The notes under the pieces are model-generated. The model was not told the origin of the DNA and did not search any database. It was given only the letters and a program-made list of their open reading frames with translations. Below, in pieces: positions 13,094 through 23,856 of a DNA stretch of 64,000 nucleotides. The stretch lies in NCBI GenBank assembly GCA_015698045.1, contig BLAL01000208.1, forward strand, positions 372,001-436,000, written 5' to 3'. The stretch's first letter is position 1; the number at the start of each line of letters is the position of its first letter. The position numbers and the translations under genes are program-made. Origin of the DNA: Rhizophagus clarus (taxonomy: Eukaryota > Glomeromycota > Glomeromycetes > Glomerales > Glomeraceae).

Positions 13094-15190
13094 TCAATCG
13101 CCATTGTTATGGGTGGGTTTGACACGCTTTTGAACGGCCATGTCATAGGTAGAAGGATTAGAGCGTCCTAAATAGAGATTCTTAAACGAATCGACCGGAC
13201 GAGAGGCGTTGGCCGACAAAGAAGTGGAGAGAACCCTATCTTGATCGTTCGTCGTAAAAAGTGAATCCATAGGGATTAATTTGGTACGTTTATTCTGTAT
13301 CACGTGATCGTGAAAACTTGAGACGCGCTTATTAAGGCGCAATTTAAAATGTGGAGAAGCAGACTTTTCTGGTAAATCCTCAAATACATTCGTCCCCGTA
13401 TTATCGTCTGATTGTTCAATACTAGGTGAGTGAAAGATCTTGGGTAATTTTTTCTTTAATAATCGATGTAAGCTGTTCCTATTACGCTCAGCAATGTCCA
13501 ACAAGTCTGGTGAGTCTATCAGCTTCAGCTGACGTTCTTGGTATCCTTTAGTAACTGTATGTAATTGGTCATCTAAAGTGGTCGATAATAATACTAAACG
13601 TTTAACTTTGGACGTGAAAAGATGATATTCGTCCGAATCTTTAGCATCGTGATCACGGATTAAATCCATTTGTTGTTGGTGCTTTCTATTGGCTTTTTCT
13701 TGGGCAAGGTCAATAGCACGTTGTTGACGAACCCGTTTTTGGTGAGCTTTTTTCCATTTGTTAACGTATTCCCACCATCGAGCTGATCCAGGAGGGAATT
13801 CGATCGTGCCTGAGTTGTTAAATAACCGAACACGCGGAATAAAAGGTAGTAATTCTTTCAATTGAGCTGCGCGATCTTCTGCCAGAAGTTCGTCAGGGAT
13901 TGGATTAAAGTTGGTGAGATCAGTTGGATTAGGGATTCTTGGTTTTTTCACAGAAGGATTATTGTGTCTGTCCCTGTCGCTAATATTATCCCTTGTGGGA
14001 ATATATGGAAGTGCTTCTGGAATGCTGATCAAGCGCGAAAGCTGGAGATGTTTAATTACTTTGTGAAATGATTTGTTATAAGGGCTTAAGTTATGCGAAA
14101 CCTTAGCCGCCTGTCGAATAGTCTTCTGATTCGGGTGTTTGGGAGAGTGATAAACTTTCATAGTAATTGCTTTAGCCGCTTTATCATAACGGCGTCTGCG
14201 TTTATCCTGTTTTATTAAGGTCTTTTTCCGATACTGATCTAGGGGAACAAGAGAGGGATTAAAATATTTTTTACAAAATATGTATTTTCGTGGCGCACCA
14301 GTCGATGTGTCGCCACATTCTAGGTGTTGATATCTGGTCTGATATTGTATACCACGGCGGTGGCTGGTGACGGTAGTGATGGTATTATTAAACCATTTCT
14401 TGTGTATAGCTTTTAGATGAGAAAGTTTATCTTGACTTTCTGGGAAGGGAGGTGACCTGGAAGAGGAGGCCATTGTACCTACGGGTGATGAGGCGCTAGA
14501 TGGTAATGATTTTTTAAATTTAAATATATGTTTTTGATGGTGGACACAGCCTCGACGATAGTAGTCCCCTTTCTTGTTGGTGATTTGCGAAGGAGGAGTC
14601 GTATGTGACATCACTATAGGTGAAGGGGTAGTACAAAAAGTTTCATCTGGGGTATTGAAATTAAAATGGCACGGAACATAAATGCCAAATTTGAATCTAT
14701 ATTTTTTATAAGAAAAATTAAAAAAAGTGCGGGTAACCCGATTATTTTGGTGAGTGGCTTCAGAACGTTTTGAAATAATTAGGAGACGTTCATGAAGTTT
14801 ATTTCTAATTAGGGCAAAATATTTATTTTGTATGCGTCGTGGAATGACACGTTGTAAGGAGAAAAATAAGGTAACCAATGTAGAAATGCAAAATTTCTTA
14901 TTAGGGTAATTGGAAGTGGAAAAAAAGTTGTATGTGTCCTCTGGACAACGAAAATCATTTGTGTATAAGGTGGGTATGACGTTTTGTTGATCTGAATGCA
15001 CCAATGATAAATTTGGGCGTCCATCAGGTATCTCGAAAAGGAAGGTTTTGGAACGTTTCCATTCGTACAATGAGTTGTACCCTCGACGATCACTATTGGT
15101 CACGTGAAAATGCTTCACCGCGACGGGGAGTGTATGTTGGAGTTTTTTGGGAGAAGACGCGTTGGGTGGGAAAAGAGTCGAAGGAGGCAT
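13094..15190 (-). CDS. Orphan basic protein, ~698 aa
   Basis: Uninterrupted frame that I do not recognise. The first ATG is at 15,190 (ATGCCTCCTTCG); the frame stays open somewhat upstream without an ATG, so an upstream exon is possible. The protein is rich in Lys, Arg, His, Ser and Pro. The N-terminal third is low-complexity. About residues 480-540 form a charged, probably helical segment (WWEYVNKWKKAHQKRVRQQR) likely to be coiled coil, and two short basic runs such as KKPR could be nuclear signals. No catalytic motif, zinc finger or membrane segment was seen. Base composition is clearly richer in GC than the flanks, and a 2-kb frame without stops in such DNA supports real coding. Genome-specific gene or remnant of an unrecognised element. 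Confidence 0.55.
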   Translation of the reverse strand: MPPSTLFPPNASSPKKLQHTLPVAVKHFHVTNSDRRGYNSLYEWKRSKTFLFEIPDGRPNLSLVHSDQQNVIPTLYTNDFRCPEDTYNFFSTSNYPNKKFCISTLVTLFFSLQRVIPRRIQNKYFALIRNKLHERLLIISKRSEATHQNNRVTRTFFNFSYKKYRFKFGIYVPCHFNFNTPDETFCTTPSPIVMSHTTPPSQITNKKGDYYRRGCVHHQKHIFKFKKSLPSSASSPVGTMASSSRSPPFPESQDKLSHLKAIHKKWFNNTITTVTSHRRGIQYQTRYQHLECGDTSTGAPRKYIFCKKYFNPSLVPLDQYRKKTLIKQDKRRRRYDKAAKAITMKVYHSPKHPNQKTIRQAAKVSHNLSPYNKSFHKVIKHLQLSRLISIPEALPYIPTRDNISDRDRHNNPSVKKPRIPNPTDLTNFNPIPDELLAEDRAAQLKELLPFIPRVRLFNNSGTIEFPPGSARWWEYVNKWKKAHQKRVRQQRAIDLAQEKANRKHQQQMDLIRDHDAKDSDEYHLFTSKVKRLVLLSTTLDDQLHTVTKGYQERQLKLIDSPDLLDIAERNRNSLHRLLKKKLPKIFHSPSIEQSDDNTGTNVFEDLPEKSASPHFKLRLNKRVSSFHDHVIQNKRTKLIPMDSLFTTNDQDRVLSTSLSANASRPVDSFKNLYLGRSNPSTYDMAVQKRVKPTHNNGD

Positions 15191-15595
15191 ACTACTTGGT
15201 GGAAGATAAAGCTTAGACCAGAGAGTGGGAAGCCGTTGTATTATTCTTTTAGCGTTGGTGTCTACCTCACGTAAATACAAAAGGTGAGGAGTGGAGAGTT
15301 GTTCGTAAGTTGTGGTTCCAAAGAAAACCGATGGGTAAACGAAGAAAAAAGTGGTGTAAGAGCTTCTAAAGGGTCCGCGGCAATAAGTTCTTTAAAGGAG
15401 AAGACTCGTTTCGAATAGTTTCATATACGCTTGTAGTTTATTTTTATATTCTTTCGTTTTTAATTTTTTTGGTTTTAGTGATCAGCAGGACAATTCTTAA
15501 TGACAATTTAAAAAAAATAATTTTTTCGTCATGCAAAAGTTTATCAACTATCACGTGATTATTGTCAACCATTAAAACCATTAAACTTGCTCAAA

Positions 15596-15720
15596 AGCCA
15601 GTAGCACAGCCACAGTTCGATCTCCTCTCCTTCTTTCACCTTCCTCCTTCCCTTTCTTGCTCTTTCCCTTTTCCTCACTTTCTTCCATTTTCCATCCCTT
15701 TTTCTTTTTAAGCGACTCTT
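15596..15720 (+). promoter_or_regulatory. CT-rich promoter-like tract
   Basis: About 120 bp dominated by CTCC/TTCC/TTTC on the plus strand, preceded at 15,552 by ATCACGTGAT. CT-rich tracts plus a CACGTG E-box are a typical fungal promoter combination. It could serve a plus-strand transcript across 15.8-17.3 kb, or sit divergently behind the minus-strand gene. Confidence 0.35.
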
Positions 15721-15749
15721 GGGCTCTCTGGACATTATATTTCAATGAG

Positions 15750-17300
15750 TATCGTAATATTTTTTATAAATTTCTTTATTCTGTCATTTAAAGAACGGCT
15801 ACTTATTTTCTTTTTTTTAAACAGTTTGTTCTTTGGCTGTTTCAGTTAGACGCGTGAGAAATTCATGGGAAGGTGTTTAGATAAATTTTTTTCGTCAACA
15901 AATTAACAAGGTTAATATTATTTTTTATATATTATTTTTTTCAAGAAAAATGATTATTTCATTTATTTTATTTGAGTTTTATTTTTAGATCCAAGTCAAA
16001 GTCTGGACTCCCATTTTGAAGGTTTAATACAAGTCTAGGCAAGTAAAACTTATTTTTTCTTTTATTTTTTTTTAATGAAATATTTCGTTAACATTTCATT
16101 CTTTTTTTTTTTAGGTCCAAGACGGCCACAGACAATGACTTTTAATTTATTGGTCATTTAATAATTTTCAAATTAAATAAGAAAGGAACGGCGATGCGAT
16201 TACGAAATTTGGGACTGCATTTTACACTCATTACAAAGTTCATAATGGTCTTGAATTTTTTTTTTTATTTATATAACCAAAACGTTAATAGTTAACTAAC
16301 TAACGTTTAATGATATTTTACATTTTGTAGTTTAGACGCCACCTTGATACCTCGTTTCCAATGAAGCGCTGCTAACGTCTTGTTCTTTTTATTTTTAGAC
16401 GGCAGTTTTTGTATCTTTGAAGGTTGATATCAGGTCAATAGATATTTTCTATACTTATTGATAAAACGTTTCATTAACGGTTCAATTCACTCGGAAATTT
16501 TTGGTAGGATGTTTCAAAAAAATGTTTTAGTTAAATTTTTTGTTTTAATGAAACGTTTACTAATGTTTCGATATCATTTCTTCTTTTTTAGGCGGCCAGC
16601 TCTTTGGATGCATAGACTTTCGAATATAAAACGTTCCCGATGTTCACTTCAATTTCAATTCTCTTTTTAGGCGGCCAGTTTTGATTTCATAAACACCGGA
16701 TATTAGGCAATGGAAGTTGATTAAGTGCGACCCGAAATCTTATTAATGTACAGTGCATATGATATGAACTGAGAAATGGGTAAGCTTTCTAACAATTAGA
16801 AAACTTAAATTTCAGGATCTTAAAAACCTTTCAGTTCTAAACAATTTAAAAAGCCTTATTAACTTTATTTTTTATTGTTTATAGGAATCTGGAGTCCGAT
16901 TATTGGATTAATTGCGCGTCCTGAACGAGTTTTTGGAAAATCTCGTAAACAATATTAAATTAATCTCTTGAACTTTAGAAGGGAAATATCATTTTTTGAT
17001 ATATGGTAGAATTGCGTTTGGCGATGTTAAGAAAAATTCGCATGTATTTTTCTTGGTGCTACAAGGAAATTCACACGTGAAGAATTGTTACCATACCGGA
17101 ATCTCAAGTAATAAGTTTCAAAAGTTTTTTTTCTTTTTTTTTTATTTTTTTTTTTTTGAAACGTCTAAAAAAATGGGTTTAATGTATTTCTCTTACGTAT
17201 TAGGGATTCTGTGAATACTGGGGTCATTAGTAAAAAGTAAGGTTTAATTTTCATTCTATAGGAATCTAGCTATCTCTTATTAATCTTCTGTGAATATCCT
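15750..17300 (+). other. Series of splice-acceptor-like units, no ORF
   Basis: Repeated T-rich runs end in TAG and are followed by related short blocks: about 15,988 (ATCCAAGTC), 16,113 (GTCCAAGACGGCC), 16,399 (ACGGCAG), 16,591 (GCGGCCAGC), 16,670 (GCGGCCAGT), 16,885 (GAATCTGGAG) and 17,262 (GAATCTAGC). Donor-like GTAAGC occurs at about 16,778. The blocks are too short and frame-less to encode a protein. It may be a multi-exon non-coding transcript, a spliced leader region with alternative acceptors, or a decayed tandem duplication. Confidence 0.35.
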
Positions 17301-18349
17301 GCCAACAATGAACTTTATTAAGATTTTTTTTTTTTAATGACTTTCGTGGTTTTTTTTAAGTAATTTTATTAACAATTTTGAATATTTACTGACAAAATAT
17401 TAGAACTTAACAACAAATTATGTAATCACTACGAATAGAGCTACAAATGTACTATATTTGTTACATAATTAATAGCTAAAACTTGTATTTAATATAATAT
17501 TAATACAAAAAAAATTATAATTGCCATTATAAGTTTACGTTAAAGTGAATTTACATTTACGCTAATTTGCGCGATACACCTACAGACCTACTACTTTGAA
17601 AATATATAGTAAATGTGTAACGGCTACAAAACCGCAAATCTGTAAAGTAAAAAAAAAAAACTTATTACGATTTATTGATTTATTAGATAATCAAAATAAT
17701 TGCTTTTTTTTAAAATAAAAAATAGTGCGACTTTATTAACACTAGTTACTTCACATGCGACTTCAAATGTTTAAAATTGCAATGCTAACGGCAAACACGT
17801 GAATCCAATTTTAGTCTGTTTTGATTGTGGCGTAAATAATGATGATCTAATTTCCCAAACAAAATTTTCAATATATCAATTGATATATTGAAATTGAACT
17901 TGAACCGAAAGAAAATTTATACTGAAATTTATATTTTGTTTGATATTTATTAAAAACGGACCTTGTTTTATCGCTTGATGCTAATTAAATTAATGCCTGC
18001 CAACTTCATTTTTTAAAATAAAACTTTTTTATCATCACAACATTAAGATCAGCTGATGGCGATAAAAAAAATCTCTCAAAAAGAAAATACCGTGTAACAT
18101 TCAATCTAACCAAAAAAATATCGAATTATTGGTAATCAACATGATCACTATAAAATATGGAATAGATCAGGCGCAGACGAATCATATACGCGAATCTAAA
18201 CGTCTATACGTCACCATCACAAACAAATTATAAATCTAATAATCTTGAGTGATCGACAATCAAACATACTGTGCGACAATACCGGAGATATAACGATCAA
18301 AAACTTTAAAACAAACACTTTCCATCCCTTTTCTCTTTTCACCTACAAT
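17301..18349. other. Upstream region of the F-box gene
   Basis: AT-rich, with no gene seen. The last ~150 bp before the ATG at 18,350 are open in frame but lack an ATG and are probably 5' UTR. A CT-rich block (TTCCATCCCTTTTCTCTTTT) lies just before the start. Confidence 0.45.
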
Positions 18350-20068
18350 ATGGCATGTTCGAAAATATTTTCAGAATTACCCGAATTATCGAGCGAAATT
18401 ATAAAATATTTTCAGGGTGATTTTTCAACAATACATTCTTGTATTTTAGTTGATAGATTATGGTGTCGTTTGACAATTCCATTATTATGGGAAAATCCAT
18501 TTTCAATTATTCCCCACGGAAACCATGTCTCTATTGAATATTATAAAATTTTTTTTATTGAAATTTATTTGATTCATTTAAATGATAATGATAAATTAAA
18601 ATTAAATGAATACGGAGTTGAACTTCTTTCAAATACACTGTTTAATTATCCCAGTTTTATTAAAGATTTACGTATATACCAAATTGGTAATTCTATTGAA
18701 AAGTGGGTAGCAGCTATTGAAAAAATTAAACGACCTATTCAACTTACTGATAAAGCGCAAAATTTAAATTTTATAAATTTCATTTTTAAGTCATTAATTA
18801 AACTATTCATTGAGAATGAAGCAATTTTACATACTTTTAGTATTACGAGTTATCTTGATGATTATTTTGATATTAGTTCAGAATTAATTTTACAAAATTC
18901 AAATTTCATTTATAATATCAAACATCTTGATATTCACTTAATTGATTCATATGGTACAAAAACTAATGATATAAACCCTTTATTAAAATTTCTAAGTTCC
19001 AATTGCAATTCAATTTCATCAATTAATTTTCCTCGTGCTGATAAACGTAAAGCTGATACGGCTATTAAATGTTTATCACAATTAATTAATTCACAAAAAG
19101 ATCTTAAAAAAATTTGTTTTACATATTATTTTCCCCATTCAATATTATTAAATTCTAATGGTTTAAATAATTTAAACACGATTACATTTTCTTATGTTTG
19201 TTTTGAAAATATTAATGGTTTAACTGAAGTATTTGAACAATTAAATGCTTTAGAATCTATTCATATTTTTAATTGTTTTTCTCTAGATTCTAATTTCGTT
19301 CAACAAATGACTAAACCATTTAAATTAAAAACTTTATTTGTGGGTGAAATGTTCGAATCAATAGAATTATTATTACAAAAATCTGGAGATTATTTAGAAA
19401 ATTTTGGATTTCAATCATTTAAAATTAATGAAGATGATATTAATGATAGATCAGAATATAATTTACTCGAATTAGAATCTCAATTACTTGAATCAGAATC
19501 AATACTTCTTGAATTAATTACAAAATATTGTACAAAAATTAAATTCTTTGAATTACTTGAATTTAATAATCAAAATATTTATTCAGCGTTTAATTTAATT
19601 GAAAATATTAAACAAAGTCTTAATTATCTTAGTATTGATTTATATTATAATTTTGGAATGTGTGATGATGAACTTGGTTCAATTGTTTTGCGAAATTTAG
19701 GTCAGATACTTCCTTTTAAATTAGAATATTTAAATTTATCTCTTTCTATTGATCTTTCTGATTTAACCGATTTTGAAATATTTTTGAAAAATTCTCAAAA
19801 TACCTTTATCAAGAAATTATTATTTTATAATATAATAGGAGGAACACGAGAAAAAGTGGGACAAGATGTTATGATAAATTATATAAAGGAATATATTATG
19901 AAAGAGGAAAGGGTTAAGTATCTTGCCTTTCAAAATCTTTTTACTCATGATCACAATCAAGAAGAATTATTTTATTTGGAGGATGAGGTAAAAGAATTTA
20001 AATTACATAATATTACAGTTCAAAAATATAATGATTTATATATTATATTTTCCGATATAATAAAATGA
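18350..20068 (+). CDS. F-box protein (F-box plus degenerate LRRs), 572 aa
   Basis: The N terminus carries an F-box (about residues 8-50) with the fungal pattern LPELSSEIIKYF...SCILVDRLWC...IPLLWENPF. This is the form seen in the large F-box families of AM fungi. F-box domains bind Skp1 and place the protein in SCF ubiquitin ligases, where the rest of the protein picks the substrate. The remainder (about 60-572) is rich in Leu/Ile/Asn with weakly periodic LxxLxL stretches, consistent with degenerate leucine-rich repeats. The ATG at 18,350 was chosen because the frame upstream lacks an ATG and the F-box begins immediately after. Single exon, intact, TGA stop at 20,066. No membrane segment. Related genes occur at 27,243 and, inside a transposon, at 56,273. 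Confidence 0.85.
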   Translation: MACSKIFSELPELSSEIIKYFQGDFSTIHSCILVDRLWCRLTIPLLWENPFSIIPHGNHVSIEYYKIFFIEIYLIHLNDNDKLKLNEYGVELLSNTLFNYPSFIKDLRIYQIGNSIEKWVAAIEKIKRPIQLTDKAQNLNFINFIFKSLIKLFIENEAILHTFSITSYLDDYFDISSELILQNSNFIYNIKHLDIHLIDSYGTKTNDINPLLKFLSSNCNSISSINFPRADKRKADTAIKCLSQLINSQKDLKKICFTYYFPHSILLNSNGLNNLNTITFSYVCFENINGLTEVFEQLNALESIHIFNCFSLDSNFVQQMTKPFKLKTLFVGEMFESIELLLQKSGDYLENFGFQSFKINEDDINDRSEYNLLELESQLLESESILLELITKYCTKIKFFELLEFNNQNIYSAFNLIENIKQSLNYLSIDLYYNFGMCDDELGSIVLRNLGQILPFKLEYLNLSLSIDLSDLTDFEIFLKNSQNTFIKKLLFYNIIGGTREKVGQDVMINYIKEYIMKEERVKYLAFQNLFTHDHNQEELFYLEDEVKEFKLHNITVQKYNDLYIIFSDIIK

Positions 20069-20419
20069 TCAATTTTAAGTTGTTAATATTGGGACAAATT
20101 TATATAATAAAGTTATATTGTTATTGTGTTTATACTTAATAAGACTGTATCATAAGATCTTTTTTAAAACTTGTATACGTATCGTTTATTATACATTAAA
20201 TTTCTTAATACAATATTCTAAAAATATTTGACCATGGGCAAATCTTTCATCACATCCATTTTTAGGGAATACCAACTAATTGATATCGCCTATTCTTTTT
20301 CTTTTTCATAACTCTATAATGACCACTCTCCTGCTTGAAACTAATTACCTTCATTTCCAACTTCTTTATCTTGATCATTAGTTGTATATACAGTATATGT
20401 AAGTACTGTATTTTGAAGG

Positions 20420-20567
20420 TAGAGATGAGCCATCCGCATTCTGCAACGCATAATGCGCATAATGTAATTCTGGCCAAAATTGTAATTTCAGTAAGAATTA
20501 TTTCAACTTCGGCTTATCAGCGTGATACGTATTATGCGCATCATAAACTGCATTTTGCCCATCTCTA
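20420..20567. mobile_element. hAT-like MITE, 148 bp
   Basis: Ends are inverted: the left TAGAGATGAGC...GCATTCTGC and ACGCATAATGCGCATAATG match the right CATTATGCGCATCAT...GCATTTTGCCCATCTCTA when reversed. Flanking 8-mers TTTGAAGG and GTTGAAGG match at 7 of 8 positions, the size expected for hAT target duplications. No coding capacity; mobilised only in trans if at all. Confidence 0.65.
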
Positions 20568-21570
20568 GTTGAAGGTTCAAATGTTCAATCATGTATTTCT
20601 GTAGTTTAATCTGTATTCATTAATTGTACTTTGACTGTTTCACCATATAGTAAATATAACGTGTATTCTTCTGTATTCTTCTTTTAAAACTTTTTTAAAC
20701 GATCATCTATTATGCTGTTGCAAGAAACCCAGGAGAAACTAGTTACATTATATTGTTAATCATCAATGGGACAATAATGGTCTGTTTCGTTATAACGAGA
20801 CGTATATGATTGGTCAAATGTCACGTGATGAGAAATTATACAAAGTGAGTCTGTTATATAGAGTTCGCGTTAAAATTTAAGCTAGAACCACAGAAAAAAT
20901 TTGATTTAAAATACTGTATTTTAAATAGAGAATATCAAGATTATAAAATGATTTCAAAACTAGGTATTATTCAGAATCTTATAATTTGCTTCTACGAAAT
21001 AATTGGTACCAATGTTTATATACATAATATTTTTAGAATGTAGTTATTAGAAATAGTTGCTACACTATTTTTTATTTATTTAAGCGGGTTGGAGGAGTGA
21101 GCAAAATTAACGTGGTTTATGAGGTGTGATGGTATAGATAAGACATGTAGTACGCTTATTACAAGTACTTTTTCACGATCACGTAGTTTGTTCATAGGAG
21201 TTATTAGAAATAGTTTCTTCAAGCCAATTAGGATTACTATTCTATTTCTTTAGTTTATATGAAAAGTAAGCTAAAAATTATTAATATGAAACAATAAATT
21301 GATTGTAGAAATCAACTTTGCATGACACTTTTGTATATCGTATATAGAAATATTTGCATTTGAGAACTGTCGATCAGTCGATTATTTATAACCAATTTAG
21401 AACAGCTGTCATAATTAGAGGACGATTTGGTTCTATTTACTTAGGCAGGAAATTCGATCCTTTAATTTTTGTAGGAATCAACTCACTGTCTTACATACTG
21501 CTCGTATTAGTACGCATGCATATACTGAAAGTGTGTAAGTTCCCTCCGTACTACGTACGTATGTATTACT
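20568..21570. other. Intergenic, no gene seen
   Basis: AT-rich with one GTCACGTGATG motif at 20,821. A frame at 21,354-21,620 lacks an ATG-proximal context and any motif, and is not supported. Confidence 0.5.
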
Positions 21571-21589
21571 CAAATTATACAAATTATAA

Positions 21590-22070
21590 TCAATTTTCAA
21601 CATTCCATTATTCAATATAGAATCCACAGTATCAATTGTTTATAATTCTGCCGAAAAATTGTGAAATATTTATATTGTGTTACAGGGGCATTTGTTATTA
21701 TTTAATTAAAAAATATTTACGGTGATACCAAGGTGATAGACACAATAATTGTCGCAGCAAAGAAAAAAAAACAGGAAATTAGAACCATCAGGTTGCACGA
21801 TCATCATGATGTTTTGTAAGTTTCTTAGTATTGCCAATTTTCATTATTTAATATAAAATCCGCAGTATCAATTATTTATAATTCTGTCGAAGATTGCGAA
21901 ATATTTGTATTGTGTTGCATGAGCATTTGTAAAAAATATTTATGATAAAAATAAACTGATACCAAAGTGACACACAATAGACAAAATAATTGTCGCATGA
22001 AAGAAAAACATCAACAAAAACCGGAAATTAGAATCATCAGGTTGCACGATCATCATCATGTTTTGATCAC
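21590..22070 (+). repeat. Tandem duplication of ~240-bp upstream block
   Basis: Two copies, about 21,593-21,822 and 21,836-22,066. Both run from CATTATT(C/T)AATATA through GTATCAATT(G/A)TTTATAATTCTG to GGTTGCACGATCATCAT. They lie upstream of the gene at 22,446 and resemble the upstream region at 10.3-10.5 kb. They may be a duplicated promoter. Confidence 0.8.
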
Positions 22071-22445
22071 GATGTTGTTCATTTAAAAATTAAAGTCTTA
22101 ATATCATTCTTTTATTACTAATTGTGGATTTATTGTGGGCTTGATTATAGTTCAATGATACTTTGATAAACAATATTTTAACTGCGGTCAATAACAACAT
22201 TATAAACAGGAAAAACAGGAAAATCGCTTTTGTTTACTTTTGTTTCATTCATTGGTATTTTACTTTTTCTTTATTAAACTTCTCTTATTGGTGCGGGTGC
22301 GTTATAATCACTTTAGATATTTAAATGTGTATATAAAGTAATGAAAATTCTCCTTCATGCAATAAAGAAACGAACTTTTTTCTAAATCTCTTAATTGACA
22401 ATAAAAACAAAAAACATCGTTCAAATAATTTGTGATATTAAAACC

Positions 22446-22700
22446 ATGTCTACAAACTCAAATAACTCAAATACGTCCTCAACTTCAAATAATGACACTT
22501 CTCAACCTTCGAATAATAACGATAACTCTTATAGTGGTGTTAATGACCAAGGAAACAGTTGGACTCACCGTGGAGATTCAGTAGCACCTGGCGGTTCTTA
22601 TCATTATTCCAACAAAGATGGTTCTTATTATTATCAAAATCCTGACGGTTCAAATTATTATAACAATGGAAAAGGCAATTCTCGTTACAACAAAGGTTAA
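22446..22700 (+). CDS. Small Ser/Asn/Tyr/Gly-rich protein, 84 aa
   Basis: The start is the ATG in ACCATGTCTAC at 22,446; the frame is open upstream but without ATG. The N-terminal 30 residues are Ser/Asn/Thr-rich and probably disordered. The C-terminal half carries a repeated aromatic motif (YHYSNKDGS, YYYQNPDGS, NYYNNGKG). This tail is recognised in small hypothetical proteins of AM fungi and other fungi, and no biochemical role is known to me. No signal peptide or membrane segment. A diverged copy lies at 10,684 with shared upstream DNA; this copy looks like the intact one. A ~240-bp tandem duplication sits upstream and may affect its expression. Confidence 0.75.
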   Translation: MSTNSNNSNTSSTSNNDTSQPSNNNDNSYSGVNDQGNSWTHRGDSVAPGGSYHYSNKDGSYYYQNPDGSNYYNNGKGNSRYNKG

Positions 22701-23718
22701 AATATAAATTTTATCTAGTATAGTAGAATTACAGTACTATCATTTTTTTTTTTTTGATATTTTCCCCTTGAAATTTATCATTTTATTTCTTTTCTTTTCA
22801 TTCTATTATTTTTTACTTTTTTTTAAAAAAATATATAAATATATATATCATTTTGTTCTAGGCAAATTCTGAAGCTATATATCATCAACTATTGCCTGCT
22901 ATATATCATTTATTTCACATTAGGAAAATTTGATTATAGGAATACTAATTAAGTAATACAGTCGTTATTCTCATAATTGATAATCTAAATTTTCCTATTA
23001 ACAGTTCTATTGTTATCAATTTTTTTTTCTTATTCTATCCTTCAATAAATATATATCATTTGAAATAATAAATTTTGCTATAATAAATTATTAAATACAT
23101 TTAAATTTTGTATATTAATAACTGTTAAACATACTAAGTTTCATTAAAAAGAATGAAAAGGCTTTATTAATTATAATTTCATAAGTTTAAAGTATCTTCA
23201 GTGACACTAACATTATTGTGATGATACGATCAATCTTCGTGAAAAAATTGAAATCTAACGTGATTTTAATACTTTATCTATCCTGTTCTTTGATCGCTTA
23301 AAAGAAGACAATACGTTATTTTGTATTGAATTTTTTACCAATAAAAAATTGTGTGAACTTAATAATAATCTGCATTTCACATAGCAAATTTATTTATTAT
23401 CGCTTGTACTGTAAGTTAAGATTATACGTTAAGCTTAACTATTAAATTCATTACACTCTATTTATACTCGTGCTAAAATTATTTCCGTTTAAACAAGCAC
23501 GCTTAGATATAACCATATTTAATACTTTAAACTATTATTTTGAAAAGCATGCGTTCCAAACTATGCTTATATTGAAACAATATAATTCATGTTCTAATAT
23601 CAATTATCTTGTTGTATTTTAGCAAATATCAAAATATTAGCTAACATTCCGTACATTAATTAAGAATTTGTCGCTGTATGCACCGGTTATCTGAATTTAT
23701 GAGTTATGGAGTAAGGAC
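22701..23718. other. Intergenic, no gene seen
   Basis: Very AT-rich. Nothing with coding motifs or repeats of note was seen. Confidence 0.5.
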
Positions 23719-23856
23719 ATTAAGCAACCCAAAACAATAATTTTTGTCAGAGATTTGGAAAAAGCGAAAAACATTTGTAGAAATAATTGTCAGTCTAGTA
23801 TACTAGAATTTGTTGATATTGATTTTCCAAGTGAAGTAATTACGAGTCTTTAGGAA
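23719..23856 (+). pseudogene. Helicase-like remnant
   Basis: About 45 codons open with KQPKTIIFVRDLEKAKNI, which resembles the start of the C-terminal domain of RecQ/DEAD-type helicases (KTIIFV... followed by helices). The frame then ends at a TAG, and no Walker motif or flanking domain was found. If the reading is right, this is a small fragment of a dead helicase copy. The match rests on one short motif. Confidence 0.3.

Noticed and set aside
14809-15216. Additional frames of 70-94 codons overlapping the orphan gene
   Set aside because: Shadows of the long minus-strand frame in GC-richer DNA, with no motifs.
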